Assembly: GCF_000264995.1 (NCBI RefSeq)
Contig: NW_006767433.1
Span: 1,892,876-1,956,875 of the forward strand
Length of the DNA stretch: 64,000 nucleotides
Source: Punctularia strigosozonata HHB-11173 SS5
Taxonomy: Eukaryota > Basidiomycota > Agaricomycetes > Corticiales > Punctulariaceae
Direction: 5' to 3'
In this document: positions 47,650 to 61,618 of the stretch, in pieces
Layout of the letters: every line of letters begins with the position of its first letter
How positions within the stretch are numbered: the first letter of the stretch is position 1
Notes under the pieces: generated by a model
What the model was told of the DNA's origin: nothing
The model's input: only the letters and a program-made list of their open reading frames with translations
The model's database searches: none
Translations under genes and position numbers: made by a program

Positions 47650-48955
47650 ATGATGAACGGAAATGGTATCAAGCTATTCTCGGGTATGTTATCCTGCAAC
47701 GCTCCTGCTCCAGAGGGCGCCGTTGCTGACAGCGCCGACAGGTACGAGCCATTATGAGCTCGCCGAAGGCATTGCCCGGCGGTACGACGCCAAGGCAACA
47801 GCGCTGAGCAGTTGCTAATGTAGCAAATGCAGGATCGGGATCCCTCTCGGTCGTGCAGAGGTCTCGAAATCTCACATTGGCGAGTCCAACGTCCGGGTTG
47901 TCGAGTCCGTCCGAGATGAGGACGTGTACATCATCAACACCGGCTGCGGAGACATCAACACGTCTCTCATGGAGATGTGCATTATGATCCATGCATGCAG
48001 GATCGCGAGCGCCCGGCGGATCACTGCAGTCATGCCGCTCTTCCCGTACGCTCGTCAAGACAAGAAGGACAAAAGCCGAGCGCCCATCACGGCAAAGTTG
48101 GTGGCTAACATGCTGCAGACGAGTGGATGCGATCATGTTATCGTACGTAACCGATCCCCCATCGCTCCTTCATTTAATGGTTGACGAATCGGCGCGTTTT
48201 CTAGACCATGGACCTCCACGCATCGCAGATTCAGGGTTTCTTCGATGTGCCAGTGGACAAGTAAGGGTTTGACCTCATCGAGTGTCTGGACGGCATGGCT
48301 GATTGCCTGTCCGCAGCGTGAGTGACGTGGTGTCTGTTTGTATGACATGCTTCTTAAACCTGGGGATTAGCTGTACGCGGAACCCTCCGCGATTCATTAC
48401 GTGCGGACGAATTTCAACTTGGATGAGATTGTCATCGTCTCGCCGGATGCCGGAGGTGCCAAGAGGTGAGGACGGGATCCTGACTGCAACGATCTCGCCA
48501 CATGCTCACGTCTGCTTGCTTCGCTTAGGGCGACCGCCATGGCAGACCGACTGAATGTGGACTTTGCGCTCTTTCATAAAGAGCGCAAGAAGGCCAACGA
48601 AGTCTCTCGAATGGTGCTCGTCGGGCATGTCGCGGGTAAGGTAGCGATTCTCGTCGACGACATGGCGGACACTTGCGGGACGCTCTGCCTTGCTGCGGAG
48701 CGCCTGCTAGAAGCCGGGGCCAGCAAGATCTACGCGTTTGTGACGCACGGGATTCTGAGCGGGAACGCGCTGGAGAACATCACGCGCAGTCCGCTCGAGA
48801 AGCTCATCGTGACGAACACCCTCCCGCAGGAAGAAAACAGGAGGCGATGCTCGAAAATAGAGGTGATTGACATAGGGGGTGTGCTCGGAGAGGTGATACG
48901 GCGGAGCCACTACGGAGAGAGTGTATCGCGGCTGTTTGAGGAGCTTCCGTTGTGA
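47650..48955 (+). CDS. PRS: Ribose-phosphate pyrophosphokinase (PRPP synthetase)
   Basis: Makes phosphoribosyl pyrophosphate from ribose 5-phosphate and ATP for purine, pyrimidine, histidine, tryptophan and NAD synthesis. The start is ATG at 47650 ([12 protein letters not shown]); a second ATG directly follows. Exons joined by short introns give [20 protein letters not shown], then [20 protein letters not shown], the [20 protein letters not shown] catalytic and effector region, and [20 protein letters not shown]. Further exons give the [18 protein letters not shown] and [13 protein letters not shown] segments and the PRPP-binding loop [11 protein letters not shown]. The protein ends [11 protein letters not shown]. 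Length of about 320 residues fits a catalytic PRS. Some fungi have several PRS paralogues; which one this is cannot be said. Neighbours are unrelated in function. Confidence 0.94.
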
Positions 48956-49810
48956 TCTCATGGCTGTTGATACCTGTACATTCTGCTCCATGCTCGCGAA
49001 CGCAAAATGATAGACAGCTGAGATCTGAGAAGCATTGCGCGGCTCCGTGCGGGGCGTGGGTTTGATCGCCTGCAACGGGGGCTCATTGGACGCGGCGCAT
49101 GGGCGGGTCCCAGGCCAAGCGACCGTGCGGAACACGGGGCGGGCGAGGACGGGCGTGGAGGACGAGGGCGTCGCGGGGGACTGGGCGTGTGCGCCGAGAC
49201 AACGGTGGCGCGGGTGTTGCGGGTGGACGGGGCTTCGGACGAAACTTCGATCTGCCCAAACCAAGCGCGAAGTCTGATGCCCGGCCCGGGAAAACAGTCG
49301 GGGGCGGAGACGACGGCGGGCGCCCGGTCGCCGCGCCGGTCGACGACCCGTCTCTTTCGCCCCACGCTGAGCTCACCCCCTCCGCCTGCGAGCTCGTCGT
49401 CGTCCCCGGCGAGCAAGCGTGTCCCGCCGACGCACCCCAGATCTGCGTTCTTGTCGGCGACATATCGCACTAGCCGACCGTGGGTAACCAGATCGTCCAG
49501 ACGCAGAAGTCACAAGGCTGCCAATTCACGCCCAAAGCGCGCACGTCTTCTTCGTCCGCCAGCGACTGGATCCCTTTCCACGTCCTCCAACCCTCCTTCG
49601 CTCATTCCCCTCCCCTGTCTCAGCCCCTCCACCCTGCCCAACCTCCCTGGCCCGGCCCGCTCACAGGAGCCCCCCACTCCCCTCCGGCCACCCTCCCTCT
49701 AATCTACGACCAACTCGTCGCAGTGGCATGCAGCTCTAACTGTGCGCGATCGACCCGACGGTTTCTGCCTGTAATCCAACTCCGTGGCCAATGCGAACGA
49801 ACGCCGGATC
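48956..49810. other. GC-rich intergenic region upstream of RCK kinase
   Basis: About 855 bp, GC-rich in its first half and strongly pyrimidine-rich (CCCCTCCCC type) around 49600-49690. Long open frames occur on both strands (for example 49187-49702 plus and 48958-49470 minus), but all are low-complexity Pro/Arg/Ser and lack family resemblance. It probably contains a long 5' untranslated region of the kinase gene. Confidence 0.45.
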
Positions 49811-52800
49811 ATGTACCCGACCTCTCATCATGTCCAACCCGGTCATAATGCAAATCATAATGCCGCTTACAATACGCACCAACCACTCCCGAACGGCAAC
49901 GGCCATCACCACCACCACCACTCTCAACATCCCAACGGACACTCACATACGCAACCCCCGCCGCAGTCCCATCGTCCACCCCCGGCACAAGCGGCGGCGC
50001 CTAAAGGGCGCATCACCGTCTATGCCGTACCCTCCATCACCTTCAAGGGCGACGATGTCATTGTGGGCGACGCCCAAAGCAGTGAGCGACACTTCATCCA
50101 TCCGTGTGCTACCCATGTCTCACACTCTCCATCCAGCCTCCAGACGCTCCTATACCCCACTCAAAATGGTCGGCGATGGGTCGTTCGGCACGGTGTGGTT
50201 GTGCGACTGGCACGAGCAGTTGCCCCCGAAGACCCCGCTTTCGGCCATGCAATGCAATACTAATCCACGGCCGGAATATGCGGGAAGGAGACTGGTAGCA
50301 GTGAAGCGGATGAAGAAAAAGTGGGAGGGAGGTTGGGACGAGTGCAAGAATCTCAAAGAGCTTGAGGTGCGTCTCGTCGATATCGACGCGAGCGCGGCTT
50401 GACAGACTGTCGATCACAGTCTTTACGCGCGATTCCTTATCACCAAAACATCATCCCACTATACGACTTCTTTCTGCTGCCGGAGACTAAGGAACTGTAC
50501 TTTGTCTTCGAGTCTATGGAAGGCAACCTCTACCAACTCATCAAATCGCGTAGAGGTCGGCCTCTCGCCGGCGGGCTGGTATCCTCCATCTTTCGCCAGA
50601 TCATCTCCGGGTTACATCATATCCATGCGTCTGGCTATTTTCATCGCGATATGAAACCTGAGAACCTGCTGGTGACGACGACCGGTCTGCACGACTACCG
50701 CAATCTCAGTCCTCACGCCTTACCGGGAGCCCCGCCGGAGAAGGACGTCGTCGTCATCGTCAAGCTCGCCGATTTCGGCCTCGCGCGGGAGACGAAGAGC
50801 CGTCCGCCGTACACAGAGTACGTCTCGACCCGTTGGTACCGCGCTCCGGAGGTCCTCCTGCGGAGCAAAGACTATTCAAATCCTGTCGACATGTGGGCGC
50901 TGGGCGCGATCATGGCGGAACTCGTCAACCTTCGGCCTCTTTTTCCCGGGCAGGACGAGATCGATCAGGTGACGAAGATCTGCGCAGTGCTGGGTGACCC
51001 GGTGGAAGACTACGGCACTGATCCGAGAGGCAAGCCGATCGGTGGAGGGCAATGGCCAAAGGGCATCAAGATGGCAAAGGCAGTCGGATTTGCGTTTCCC
51101 AAGGTCAGTGCCATCCTCAATTGACATTCTTCAACGGCGTTTCTGACGGTCGGCCTCTATCTCTCAGATGAAACCGCACAATCTTGCACGCCTCTTCGAT
51201 TCGAACGTCCATCCGAAGCTGGTCGAATGCATCGTGGACCTCTTGCGGTATGATCCCCAAGAGCGCCTTACCAGCCTCCAGTGCATACAGCATGCTTACC
51301 TGCAAGAGACAACGCCACTAGTTGACCTGCCAGCACCCACCCTCCGATATGCCACCTCTGAACCCTCAGTACCCGTCGCAGCTTCAGCTCATGCTCCTCG
51401 TCAAGCTGCAGAACTCCGATCCTCCGAATCCATGCCATCTGTTGTCGCACGGGATGTGCCTTCTGCACAGGTGCATGCCTCTGGTTCGCACCCCAACCTC
51501 CCAAAGGCGCCCTTCAATGGCTCTCCGCATCTACGGACCGGCGGTATACCGGATGCGGCTACCTCTCACCGTACCGCATTCTACGCCTCCACGTCCTCCG
51601 TTACGCAGAGCCCGTCGCGTGCGACGACGGATTATGGGCGGCCGATCGACGCCACGGTTGTTCCACCAGTGCCGGTGTATGCCGGAGCGAGATCGAACTC
51701 ATCGTGGCCCGATGGACACAGTATGGACACGTCGTCTGCGCAGCGCGCGGCAGCGCCGCCTGGCTCGCCCATGGCTCAAGACTCGCAACCTCCGAGACCT
51801 CAGGTTCCGCAGGTGCAAGTCAACGGCATGGACCCCCAAGCACCTGTGCATGTTGGGAAGCCCGGCAAGTTCTTCGGCAAGAAATGGGCGCTTGGCGGGA
51901 TGTTCGGCAGCGACAAGGCTCATGCTCTTGCCGCTGGTGGACAGTCTCCAGCCGAGGAGTCAACCATCTCAGCGTCTCCCACGGTGCATACATTGAAGCG
52001 TGCCAAGTCCAGTAGTCTCGATGGTCATACCAATCCTGAGTTGACACTTTCTCCTGCGGAACTCAAGAAGCTGCAGAAGAAGGAGGCTGACCGGATTCAG
52101 AAGGAAGCAGAGCGCTCGAAGCGTATGCTTGCGGAAAAGAGGCAGCTGGAGCAGGCTCGTGCTGTCATGCAGAAGCGCAGGCAGATGGCCAACGCAGGTG
52201 GCATCGTCGATACACACAACGTGCCGTTACACTTCGTGCATGGTGCTGCAGGAGTTGCCGCCGCGGAGAAGGAGAAGCAAGTCCCCTTGCTTCAGCCAAG
52301 ACAAGTGGACACCAACATGCTCAGTCCCTCCGCCGGTCATGTCCCCGAACACAACGATAGGATGCTTGGCGCGCATGCCGAGGAACGCTGGCGCGAAGAC
52401 CACCACCGTATGGCGAAGGCGCGTCGGCGCGACTGGGATGACGATCACTCCATGTCTTCGTCGGACGTACAGAGCGTCGGCCGGATGTCTGTCATCTCCT
52501 TCGCCACCGTGGACAGTGACCCTGGCCCGCCACACTTACGACATCGACCGAGTCTCTTCGGTTTGGATCGGATGACCAGTACATCCAGCTTGCGAACCTC
52601 ATTCGGGGACAGCGATCAGTTCCCTCAATCCGTGAGGTCGTCGAACTCCTTGTCGCTGGAGCAGCAGCTCGCTTCGGAGTTCCGTATGCGGGCCACCATG
52701 GACGCCACCAGCTCACCACCGCCACTGAACATGCTCACCCTGTCTCCGACGCAGCATCGATGGGATCAGGTTCCGAAACGCGAAGGATCATTATCTCCGG

Positions 52801-53157
52801 GATTCCAACGACCAACACACATCGACTTGCCTCCACCACGTTTTACCCCTCAATCTTTCCAACCAGGTCAACATAGCCCCTATGAGCTCGGTAGCGATCT
52901 CACCGCTCATCCGATGAGTCCGGGCGAGCTTCCGAAATCGGCCATTAATCCCATATTTAAGGTTGTGAGTATATTCCGCATCTTCGGGCAGTCACTATAC
53001 TATATCCTGACTATTCCTCCAGCCGACGTTACCCCCAGGTGCCTCGGATTCCCCTGCATCTCCTAATGCGCTGCCCCCATTCTCGCATCTCGAGGCCGTC
53101 GCTGAAGGGGAATACCCGCCATTATCCCCGATGTCCTTCGCCGGGGGTGAGGATTGA
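49811..53157 (+). CDS. RCK/Ime2-type CMGC serine/threonine protein kinase
   Basis: Kinase of the MAK/ICK/RCK group, which in fungi includes Ime2 and Crk1-type regulators of meiosis, mating and morphogenesis. The ATG at 49811 gives [17 protein letters not shown]; an upstream in-frame codon is GTG, so this is the first ATG. The N-terminus has a six-His run and a Pro-rich part. An intron after IVGDAQS joins to [20 protein letters not shown]. Kinase landmarks are the glycine loop [38 protein letters not shown] and the activation loop [13 protein letters not shown] with a TEY motif. [20 protein letters not shown] follows. The domain finishes in [21 protein letters not shown] long disordered tail with a charged helix ([20 protein letters not shown]) follows. 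A last intron near 52966-53022 joins NPIFKV to PTLPPGASD, and the stop is at 53157. Tandem with REC8. Confidence 0.9.
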
Positions 53158-53922
53158 GCCCGGACTAGGAACAAAACCGTACACTCCTTCGCCTTTTTTT
53201 TCCCTTTTGCCATATTTATACCGTTTTTTCTTGCTCTCGGCATGTCTGTTTCCTCCTGCACCCAATGCACGCATCATTCATTGCATCCGTTCATCCAACC
53301 ATCGCATCAATCACGACCTGCCCTCCCCCCACTTTGCCAGCAAACCCCAGAGGTCCTCCGCTGCCCCTTCAGTACGGCACCAGGTGTCTACCCTTCTATT
53401 CGTGATTCTTCGCATCGGTATTCCGGTGGATCTTCGTACTATATTTTCGCTCTATTTGCATGGCTACAGAGGCGGCGGAGTTACACTAGATACTATGTAT
53501 TTCTATATACGCCTCCATACCTGGAAGGCGCTGTAATAAAAAAGGCATAAAAAGCGTACATCGAAGGCAATGTGATCGTCGGTGATCTGCAAGAGCGATC
53601 CCGCCACGTGATCAGGAGCTTCCTTGACGCGTCCCACGTCCTTCTATATGGTCCTCAGCCTGCCATATAGATGCACCATCCGTACTTTTATAGAGAGAGT
53701 GAATGCATCGCAGTGCCCATGTTTTGCACCAACAGCCACTGTGCCCGTCTGCTCCAAAACCCCCCCCCCGCGCCCCTACACGTCTACCTGACGGCGGCAA
53801 GTTCGTTCACCATACGCATTCAAAGCGGTGTTGCTAAACGAGCAGTAGGCCCTTTTCTAAAATCTGTGACCTGATTGTATAAAGCCATTGATAACTGCGA
53901 AACAGTTCGACTTTATCTCGTC
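53158..53922. other. Intergenic region, RCK kinase to REC8
   Basis: About 765 bp holding the kinase 3' flank, with T-rich tracts near 53195-53230, and the REC8 promoter. A homopolymer run of nine or so C is at about 53760. No gene is supportable. Confidence 0.5.
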
Positions 53923-56900
53923 ATGTTTTTCTCTGCCGAGCTGTTGTCGAGGAGAGATGACGGTTTCGGACTACTCTGGTAAGGCGGGCGCGAGTATATG
54001 CGTTTGATTCGTTCCAATATACCCTACATAGGCTTGCGGCCACGCTTGGCTCCAGCTCCAAATCGACGTTCAAGAAATTGCCCAAGCGTTCCGTGCTTTC
54101 TGCTGATATCGCCCGGCTGTGCGGCTTGATCACCGAACCAGCGGAGCCATTGGCTCTGCGACTGTCCAGCAACTTGATGGTTGGCGTCGTACGGCACGTT
54201 CAATGTTAATCGTCTCGCGAATTACTCCGCTGATGTTTCGAATTTCTGTTTCCAGCGTGTATAGAGGCAAGACATACATAACTTGTTCCAGACTATTGTT
54301 TATATCGGTCCGGCCATTCAGTGAAGCAAGAATTGTTCTTGACGGACGTTTCAACGTGCTATAACTCTCTCAAGAAAGCTGTTCAGGACATGAACTCTGT
54401 GGCAGCTTCATCTGCAGCTCAGCTCCAGATGGGCCAATCTAGTCTCAGGTAAACTGCAAGACGGGTTTATGACTTCCATATGCGCTAGTACTAACTACAC
54501 TCATCGTCCCTCAGGCCAGATGCATTGACTCTTTCTGCGGACCCAGTCAATTTTCTAGGTTTCGACCTGGATGACCTGAACTATGTAAGTGTTGGTAAAT
54601 CCTCCGTGTGATCGCTCTGACAGCGAGCTGTAGGCTTGGGATGAAGTGGCTGAGGCTGACGGTAGGAGACATCATCTTTGATTAGTCGGTACCGAGGTAG
54701 GAAACTGAGTTTCTAATGTCTATCCAGAGACGCTAGTCGCGTCAGACGAGGAATACGGAGTAGGGGCCGCCAAGCGCAAGTCCAAAGCCAAACATAAACA
54801 CTCCTCCTCCGTGGTCGAGCATGCCCGTGCCAACCTTCACACCCTTCAAGAGGACCATGAGCATCTTCTGTCGAACTCCTTTGACGCTTCTTTCAGTGCA
54901 CTGTGGCCGCAGGCTGGGCAGGACCCTTCTTCGTCTCAGGCTGACGCTGGATTCAACTTTCTTGATGATGATTTGTTTGGCGCCGGTGGTGAACTCGGCC
55001 TTGACGGCGGCATCGGTGACGAATTGGCTCAAGAGTTAGGGGAAGGATGGGGAGTCTCGGCTAGTGATGCAAAGCACCGGTACGTATCGGATAAGAACTG
55101 TAGCAACTTATGGCTAAGCTTTGCACCATAGACGCTCCGTCTCTGTGGATCAGAGAGGCATAGCCGGCGACGCTATCAGTCTCGACATGGACTTTCGGCT
55201 CGACGAGGGAAACTTCCTAATCGTCGGTGACGAGACTGTCGTCGAGGAACCTGACAATACAGGGCGTAACGTCGTGCGTATTATTCTTCGGACACGATGT
55301 ATTCTTCATTGAGTGCCTGCAATAGTTCAGAATTGAAACCGACAAAGGCACGAGTATCTCAGCTATCACGTTTTATGACGTGCTTAACTGTTTACAATAG
55401 AGAACTTACCGCCTCCTTCCCTTGCTGGTGCACCAGACGCGGAGTACGAACAACAGCACGCTGCTGAAGACCTTTCACCTCAGGAGGCTGGACATCATCC
55501 GAAGGCTAAACGAACGAAGCGAACCCATGTGCTTTTCGACTCACGTACTGAACTTTCCGATGACGAACTGAAGGTACGTTCGGTGTCATATGACGAGACA
55601 TGACACCTGAAAAGTATCCGAGGCCGCGCGTACGGAATATCTCAAAGGTCAAGACGCTATCAGAGCCGATATAGAGAAGAAACGAATCGAGAAAGAGAGT
55701 GCCCAGATGGTTGAAGAGCTGATTTGGGGCATTCCATCGGTCTGTGCGTATTTGGGTCATTAGTGGGACTTAGTATCGAACTGATGTACACGTTCAATAG
55801 TTCAATCGCCATTCTTAGTTGATTTGTGGATCGAGAACTGTCGCTTGCAAGTTCATACGAGGGCAGAAGCTTCTACGATTGAGCCGTTGAGAGAACTGGG
55901 TGAGTCGTAGTTCACGATTAGCCGCGTTATCCAGCGGACTAAGCTACATAAATACATAGAACCTCCGTCAAAGCGACGTAGGCTAGGAGGAGCACAGGAG
56001 GAGCGACCTCACGACTTTAGTGACTGGAACGCGGTAGGACCCGAAATGCCGCAAGATTTACATGAAGCAGACGATTTCGGTACATCATATTCCATGACAG
56101 ACGGGAGAGCGGTAACTAATCCTTACCAGAAATTACTCATGATGGTCGTATGAGATCGTCTGAAGTGAGCGAACCCTTTGCGAAACGATTGCGTAGTCTC
56201 AACAGCGTTCACCACCAATAGGAACCCGGCCAAGGTCGCAATGCATCTCGCCCTCCGTCCGCGATCGGCAACATTGTCGATCTCGGGGTAAATTCTGGGT
56301 CGCAACGCGGCTTTTTTGCTCCTTGGGACGATGCAGGTCCTAGTTCTTCCGCCTTTGGCCCTGCGGGTGCGGAAAGCGACAGGATTAGCATCGACAAAGC
56401 GGACATGCGTATCCGCAGCCGATCGCTGAGCGCGAGCCGCAGGGACAGCTTCGTCATTCCTGGTGAGGGACACATGTCGCCTGCGGGTGACATTAGTCGC
56501 AGACAATCTCATGTAAGCTTCGACGAGTATATGCTGGACGGTCAGTATTATCGCACCGAATGCTAGCTTGATTCGCTCACTGGCGTCTCTTCCAGTACCT
56601 GCACAAGCACTGGCTGCGGACGAGTCGCAGGAGACTGACACAAACGTTGTGTCTTTGGAGCGGCGCTCGTACAAATTCCTGATGTATGCCATCCTGTTCT
56701 GCCCGCATACTCTTGCTGACGGTCTGCACATCGCATAGGTATGCGAAAATGCAGATGCAGGCGTTGTCAGGACCCGCAACTTCTCTCGCCTTCGATAGCA
56801 TCATTGTCCCGCGAGCCAGGAAGGTTGCTGCTGAAGGGTTCTACCATTGCCTAGGTACGTCGCGAATGATCGGTATGTTCTCTCGGCGGCTAACTGGGAG

Positions 56901-56977
56901 TAGTGCTTGCGACGAAGGACCTACTTCGCCTAGAGCAACCCATCCCATACGGTTCTATCATGATAAACACTAAGTAA
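53923..56977 (+). CDS. REC8: REC8 meiotic cohesin kleisin
   Basis: Meiosis-specific alpha-kleisin that closes the Smc1-Smc3 cohesin ring and is cleaved by separase. The ATG at 53923 gives MFFSAELLSRRDDGFGLLW. An intron joins this to LAATLGSSSKSTFKKLPKRS, VLSADIARLCGLITEPAEPL and ALRLSSNLMVGVVR. The MFFS...LLS start and the EPxxPLALRLSxNLMxGVxR block are Rec8-like rather than Rad21-like. The acidic middle (FLGFDLDDLNYAWDEVAEAD, LDMDFRLDEGNFLIVGDE) is typical, and many very short introns break the gene. The C-terminal winged-helix domain, which binds Smc1, reads YKFLMYAKMQMQALSGPATS, IIVPRARKVAAEGFYHCLVL, ATKDLLRLEQPIPYGSIMIN, ending TK at 56977. It follows the RCK kinase gene and precedes IDI1 by about 160 bp. 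Intact as far as can be read. Confidence 0.9.
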
Positions 56978-57139
56978 ACATGCTGTAATATTCCTCTTCG
57001 GTGGGCTGGCGGTTGACGAGGCCCTTAACTCCGACCAATCATCGAGTAGCAATTAGGTAGATTCAAATTCGCTAAACTGTAACCTAACTGTGTCTTGCCG
57101 TTGACTTCGACCATCCTCGGAACTCACATAAGGTCTTGC

Positions 57140-58254
<1,115 letters not shown>

Positions 58255-58364
58255 CTACGGCCTTCGTAACGCGGCTGCTCAATCGGATGTTCTTTTGCCA
58301 TTGGTTTGGCGATCACGGAATTTTGGAATATATAGACTTATTTGGAGTGATCCGTGCGTCTTGA

Positions 58365-60394
58365 TCATATAGGAAGTGTATCAACCTGCGCTCCTGTTCC
58401 GCCCCTTCTAAACCAACTAGAGCATCGCGACGACCTAACTTCTGTCTTGTTCTCTTTCTCCCGGACTGAAGCGGGCCGGGGGGCGGTCATTGCAACATAC
58501 CGTTTTGCCCGACGCACCATCCTGATGCCACCACCCCAGTACATTGCAAGCAATGCGCACCCGATCGCCACAACAATTACAATCAAGACCACCAGTGGTG
58601 ACAACTCCGAGGCAATTACCAGCAGCTGCACCACAAGGAGTATCATAGCCCATCTTAGGGATGCTTGAGGTATGCTCCAAAGCATAGCGGTCACTTGGAA
58701 GCCAACGTCAGGGTCGTCGATGCGGTAAAGGTAGTTGTACTGTGCTACGAGATTAATGGATGACCTTGCATATAGAAGAAGACACTCACCGCCTCTGTTG
58801 CAGGCATATCTGCACTGTGTTGATATCTTTGTGTAAGGAGTACACTGGCTACGAGTCCCGAAGCAGACACCACACTTGCTCCAAGGCTGACAGCGCGGGA
58901 TGGAAACTGGGAGCTGAAATGAAAAAACACGGAGTTTGAGCTGTGTGAATTAATTATGAGAAGCACGTTCTGTCGCATGTCATGGGACACTGACATCAAT
59001 GCGCCAGTGGACTATAACTATATCAGAAAGCATTGCTGAAGGCGCTAGCGAAGTACTCTCACCATCAAAGATGTTTGCTGCCATTCTCTTAATCTCCTTT
59101 GGGCAAATCGACGCCAATGGATGGAATACACCATATGGTCCACCCACAACTTGCTGAAATCTCTCAGGATGATATCTGGAGTACCGAGGAGCATCATTGT
59201 CAAGAAACGCATTAACAATGTCTTTTCCACTTGAGGGAAGTCTAGTCTTCTCTGGGAACGAGAAATGCGTGCGTGCGCTTCTCCGTAGAATGTGTCGAAC
59301 CGGTGGCGCGCTATTGCGGAGGTTTCAACAAGCTGATGGGCTCACAATATCTGACATACATACCGATCGTTGACCACATGCGAGCTGGAATATTTCTTAT
59401 CAGACAGATTCGAAGACCCACGAATTATCGAGTACCTATCAGCCATACCATCTCCATCGGCATAGTACCGCTCGGCTGGGAGACAGCTAACCGGCTTGTT
59501 TTTGGTCATTGATCGGTAGAGGAGGACCAAGCAAACATACCGCAGCTTTTCGTGAGCTCAAGGAATTTCGCACATTGCTCTGAATCATATGGGAATGTCG
59601 AGTCATCGGAAGTGAGTTGATCTAACAACAAGAAGAAGTTCAGCGGGGCTGAGGACTCCAGGGATGATGTTCTCACCTCCACGTCCATATGTCAGCACAT
59701 TGATTAATTCGCAAACTGATTCTGCCGGCGGGGTATGATGAGGAAAATATTGCACATGCGTCCAGTAATGTTCCTGAAGTAAATGATCTGCCATGCATGT
59801 CAAAAACAGCACTCATGACATCGTGAAGGACGCACTGAGGTGTTCATCCGATGAGACCGCAGGAAAGTCCAACGTTTCCGAATCTATCTTTTGCAGCCAG
59901 TACTCCCGTTGATATTTGTGGTCAACCAAGTAATATTTGCAAGTATCTGCACTTTGTTCCATTTGAAGAAAAAGCTCTGATTGTTCCGTGATCGGCATTT
60001 TCTTCTCAACTGCCAAAGCCATGAAGGCGAAGACACATTTCATAAACATTTCAAGGATGGTAGGTTCCTGAATGTGGTTTTCTGTGACAATGCGGAGTCG
60101 CCGGTGATAATAGTATAGCGCGCCTTCAGGATGTATGTGTGTTGTCCACTCCGGAGCAGACCGCGACAGCCTGTCATATTTGATAAGGAAAGTCACTGAT
60201 TACATTGAAGAGGCATACTCTTTGCTGTCGATCGCATTTGCTGAGCCTGCTTCTATTAATCGATGTGAAGGATAGATCCTAAAGCAGAATGAGCATGTTG
60301 CTTCGGAGGATACAGTGGTGACTGGCGAAGTACTTTTCCTCCGAGTCGTATCGAGGATTTTGTACAGAGGTTGTCGGGAGAAACATGATTCCAT
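58365..60394 (-). CDS. Agaricomycete-type multi-exon membrane protein with WW-like N-terminus
   Basis: I recognise this as a widespread mushroom-forming-fungus family of unknown function rather than a named gene. The N-terminal part (ATG at 60394, MESCFSRQPLYKILDTT) joins through a very short intron (about 60171-60203) to SRSAPEWTTHIHPEGALYYY, the WW-domain-like stretch seen in the family. PTILEMFMKCVFAFMALAVE, YYLVDHKYQREYWLQKID and EHYWTHVQYFPHHTPPAESV follow in further exons. Then come FPYDSEQCAKFLELTKSCG and DFSKLWVDHMVYSIHWRRFA, a membrane helix, and HSADMPATEA. The last exon starts near DDPDVGFQVTAMLWSIPQAS and contains two strong membrane helices (AMILLVVQLLVIASEL, LVVLIVIVVAIGCALLAMYW) before a basic tail ending at 58365. 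Exon boundaries in the middle are approximate. An upstream ATG at 60507 opens a different frame that stops. Confidence 0.65.
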
Positions 60395-61618
60395 CCGCGG
60401 ACCTCAAGGCGTCGCGCCCCAAGGTTGTCCTCGTCAGTGACATGCGTTCTGACCTTCGGTGGGCGGGTGGCAGAGGAGCGGTTCTCTGGCGACGGGAGGA
60501 AACCCATGACGAGTTGTTAGATTCGCCGAAGCTGTTATATGTCTTGTGAAGCTGTCGAGAGGCTGTTCGACCACACGCTAATGCCCGGAAAACGAAGCTC
60601 CCGATAGAACTCCATCAGATATGGAGTGCTGAATGAAGAAGATTGTTCAGCGCTACTAGCATGGCAGTCGAGAATGGATGGCCATACCTGTACTAGGTCA
60701 GGCTATCGTGATATGTGGGTATTGAATTCTCGCTAGATGTCGCAGCTTGCCGGAGCTATACGTGCCATGAGATAGCCCGACCATCTTAGAGACGACATTT
60801 TCGAAACCATCCCGAAGGTTAAATGAAGGTTTCCGAATTACGTACTAATATTAATTAGGTCATTGATGGCCACGTGCACACACCGTCTTTACTTAGAATT
60901 AAATCGATGCTGCTGCACTGCGCATCGCCTTTCGTGTTCTCCAACGGAGCCTCCGGAGATCTCGGCTCGAGGCCTGCATTGGTGCACTGTATTTAGCCCA
61001 TCCATATCACCGAGAGCTCGCAACCGCTTTTGCGCCAGGCATTGCCCTGCGCCCTCTCCACAGCGAACAGGGCCATGGATCTCAGTTTCTTTGGACAACC
61101 GGCCGCGAAAGCCGCTTGGCTTCAGCCCATTCGAGATCCCGAGCCCCATTTTCAACCGAACCATGCAGCCATCATAGCAGCGAACTGATGCTATAGGAGC
61201 TATCGCATTGCTTCCCTTATACGATCAAAACTAATCTGCAGCTTTCTCGCCTTCGCAGACGTGCCGGAATATCAATCGCCGGCTTGAGCTCGCCAAGTCA
61301 ATCGATTGAAGGCACTGAATGACTGTGTTCTCCACAGAACATGGAATAGTCCTTGCTGCTGCTGCGCCTTAGAACTCCGGGGCTGTAACCAGGCGCTTTC
61401 TGGATTCGAATCCCTAGAACTCCCTACGATATCCGAGTTTCACAGATATCTACGCCATAGTCGTCGGCGATGCTTCCTGGCACTGCTAGATTGTTTGAGT
61501 CTGGTCACTTGATTGTGTACTGCTGCGCTGTGTTGATGCGTCGACCTACTGTCGGTATATAATCCTCCAATGGTTCGCCTAAACTGCAGAACCACCATCC
61601 GAGCCAACTTCTTACGAC
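60395..61618. other. Intergenic region with promoter of small orphan gene
   Basis: About 1.2 kb. Open frames of about 90-105 codons on both strands around 60860-61180 overlap each other and show no family resemblance. The right end contains the TATA-type promoter of the gene starting at 61619. A GGATTCGAATCC palindrome at about 61400 looks like a tRNA B box, but no tRNA folds around it. Confidence 0.5.
61556..61563 (+). promoter_or_regulatory. TATA box of small orphan gene
   Basis: TATATAAT lies 56 bp upstream of the ATG at 61619. This leaves room for a transcription start about 30 bp downstream and a short 5' leader with the context TTACGACATG, the arrangement of strongly expressed fungal genes. 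Confidence 0.55.

Noticed and set aside
48958-49702. Long overlapping frames on both strands between PRS and the RCK kinase
   Set aside because: Pro/Arg/Ser-rich, mutually overlapping and without a family match. Explained by GC-rich sequence that rarely contains stops.
53923-56977. Reading the kleisin gene as mitotic RAD21
   Set aside because: The N-terminal sequence (MFFSAELLS, EPAEPLALRLSSNLMVGVVR) is closer to Rec8 than to Rad21, which normally starts MFYS.
60256-60507. ATG at 60507 as start of the membrane-protein gene
   Set aside because: Its frame stops at 60256 and does not join in phase to the WW-like exon, whereas the frame from 60394 does.
61395-61410. GGATTCGAATCC palindrome, possible tRNA T-arm
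   Set aside because: The flanking bases do not pair into a T stem on either strand, and no acceptor stem or A box is found.
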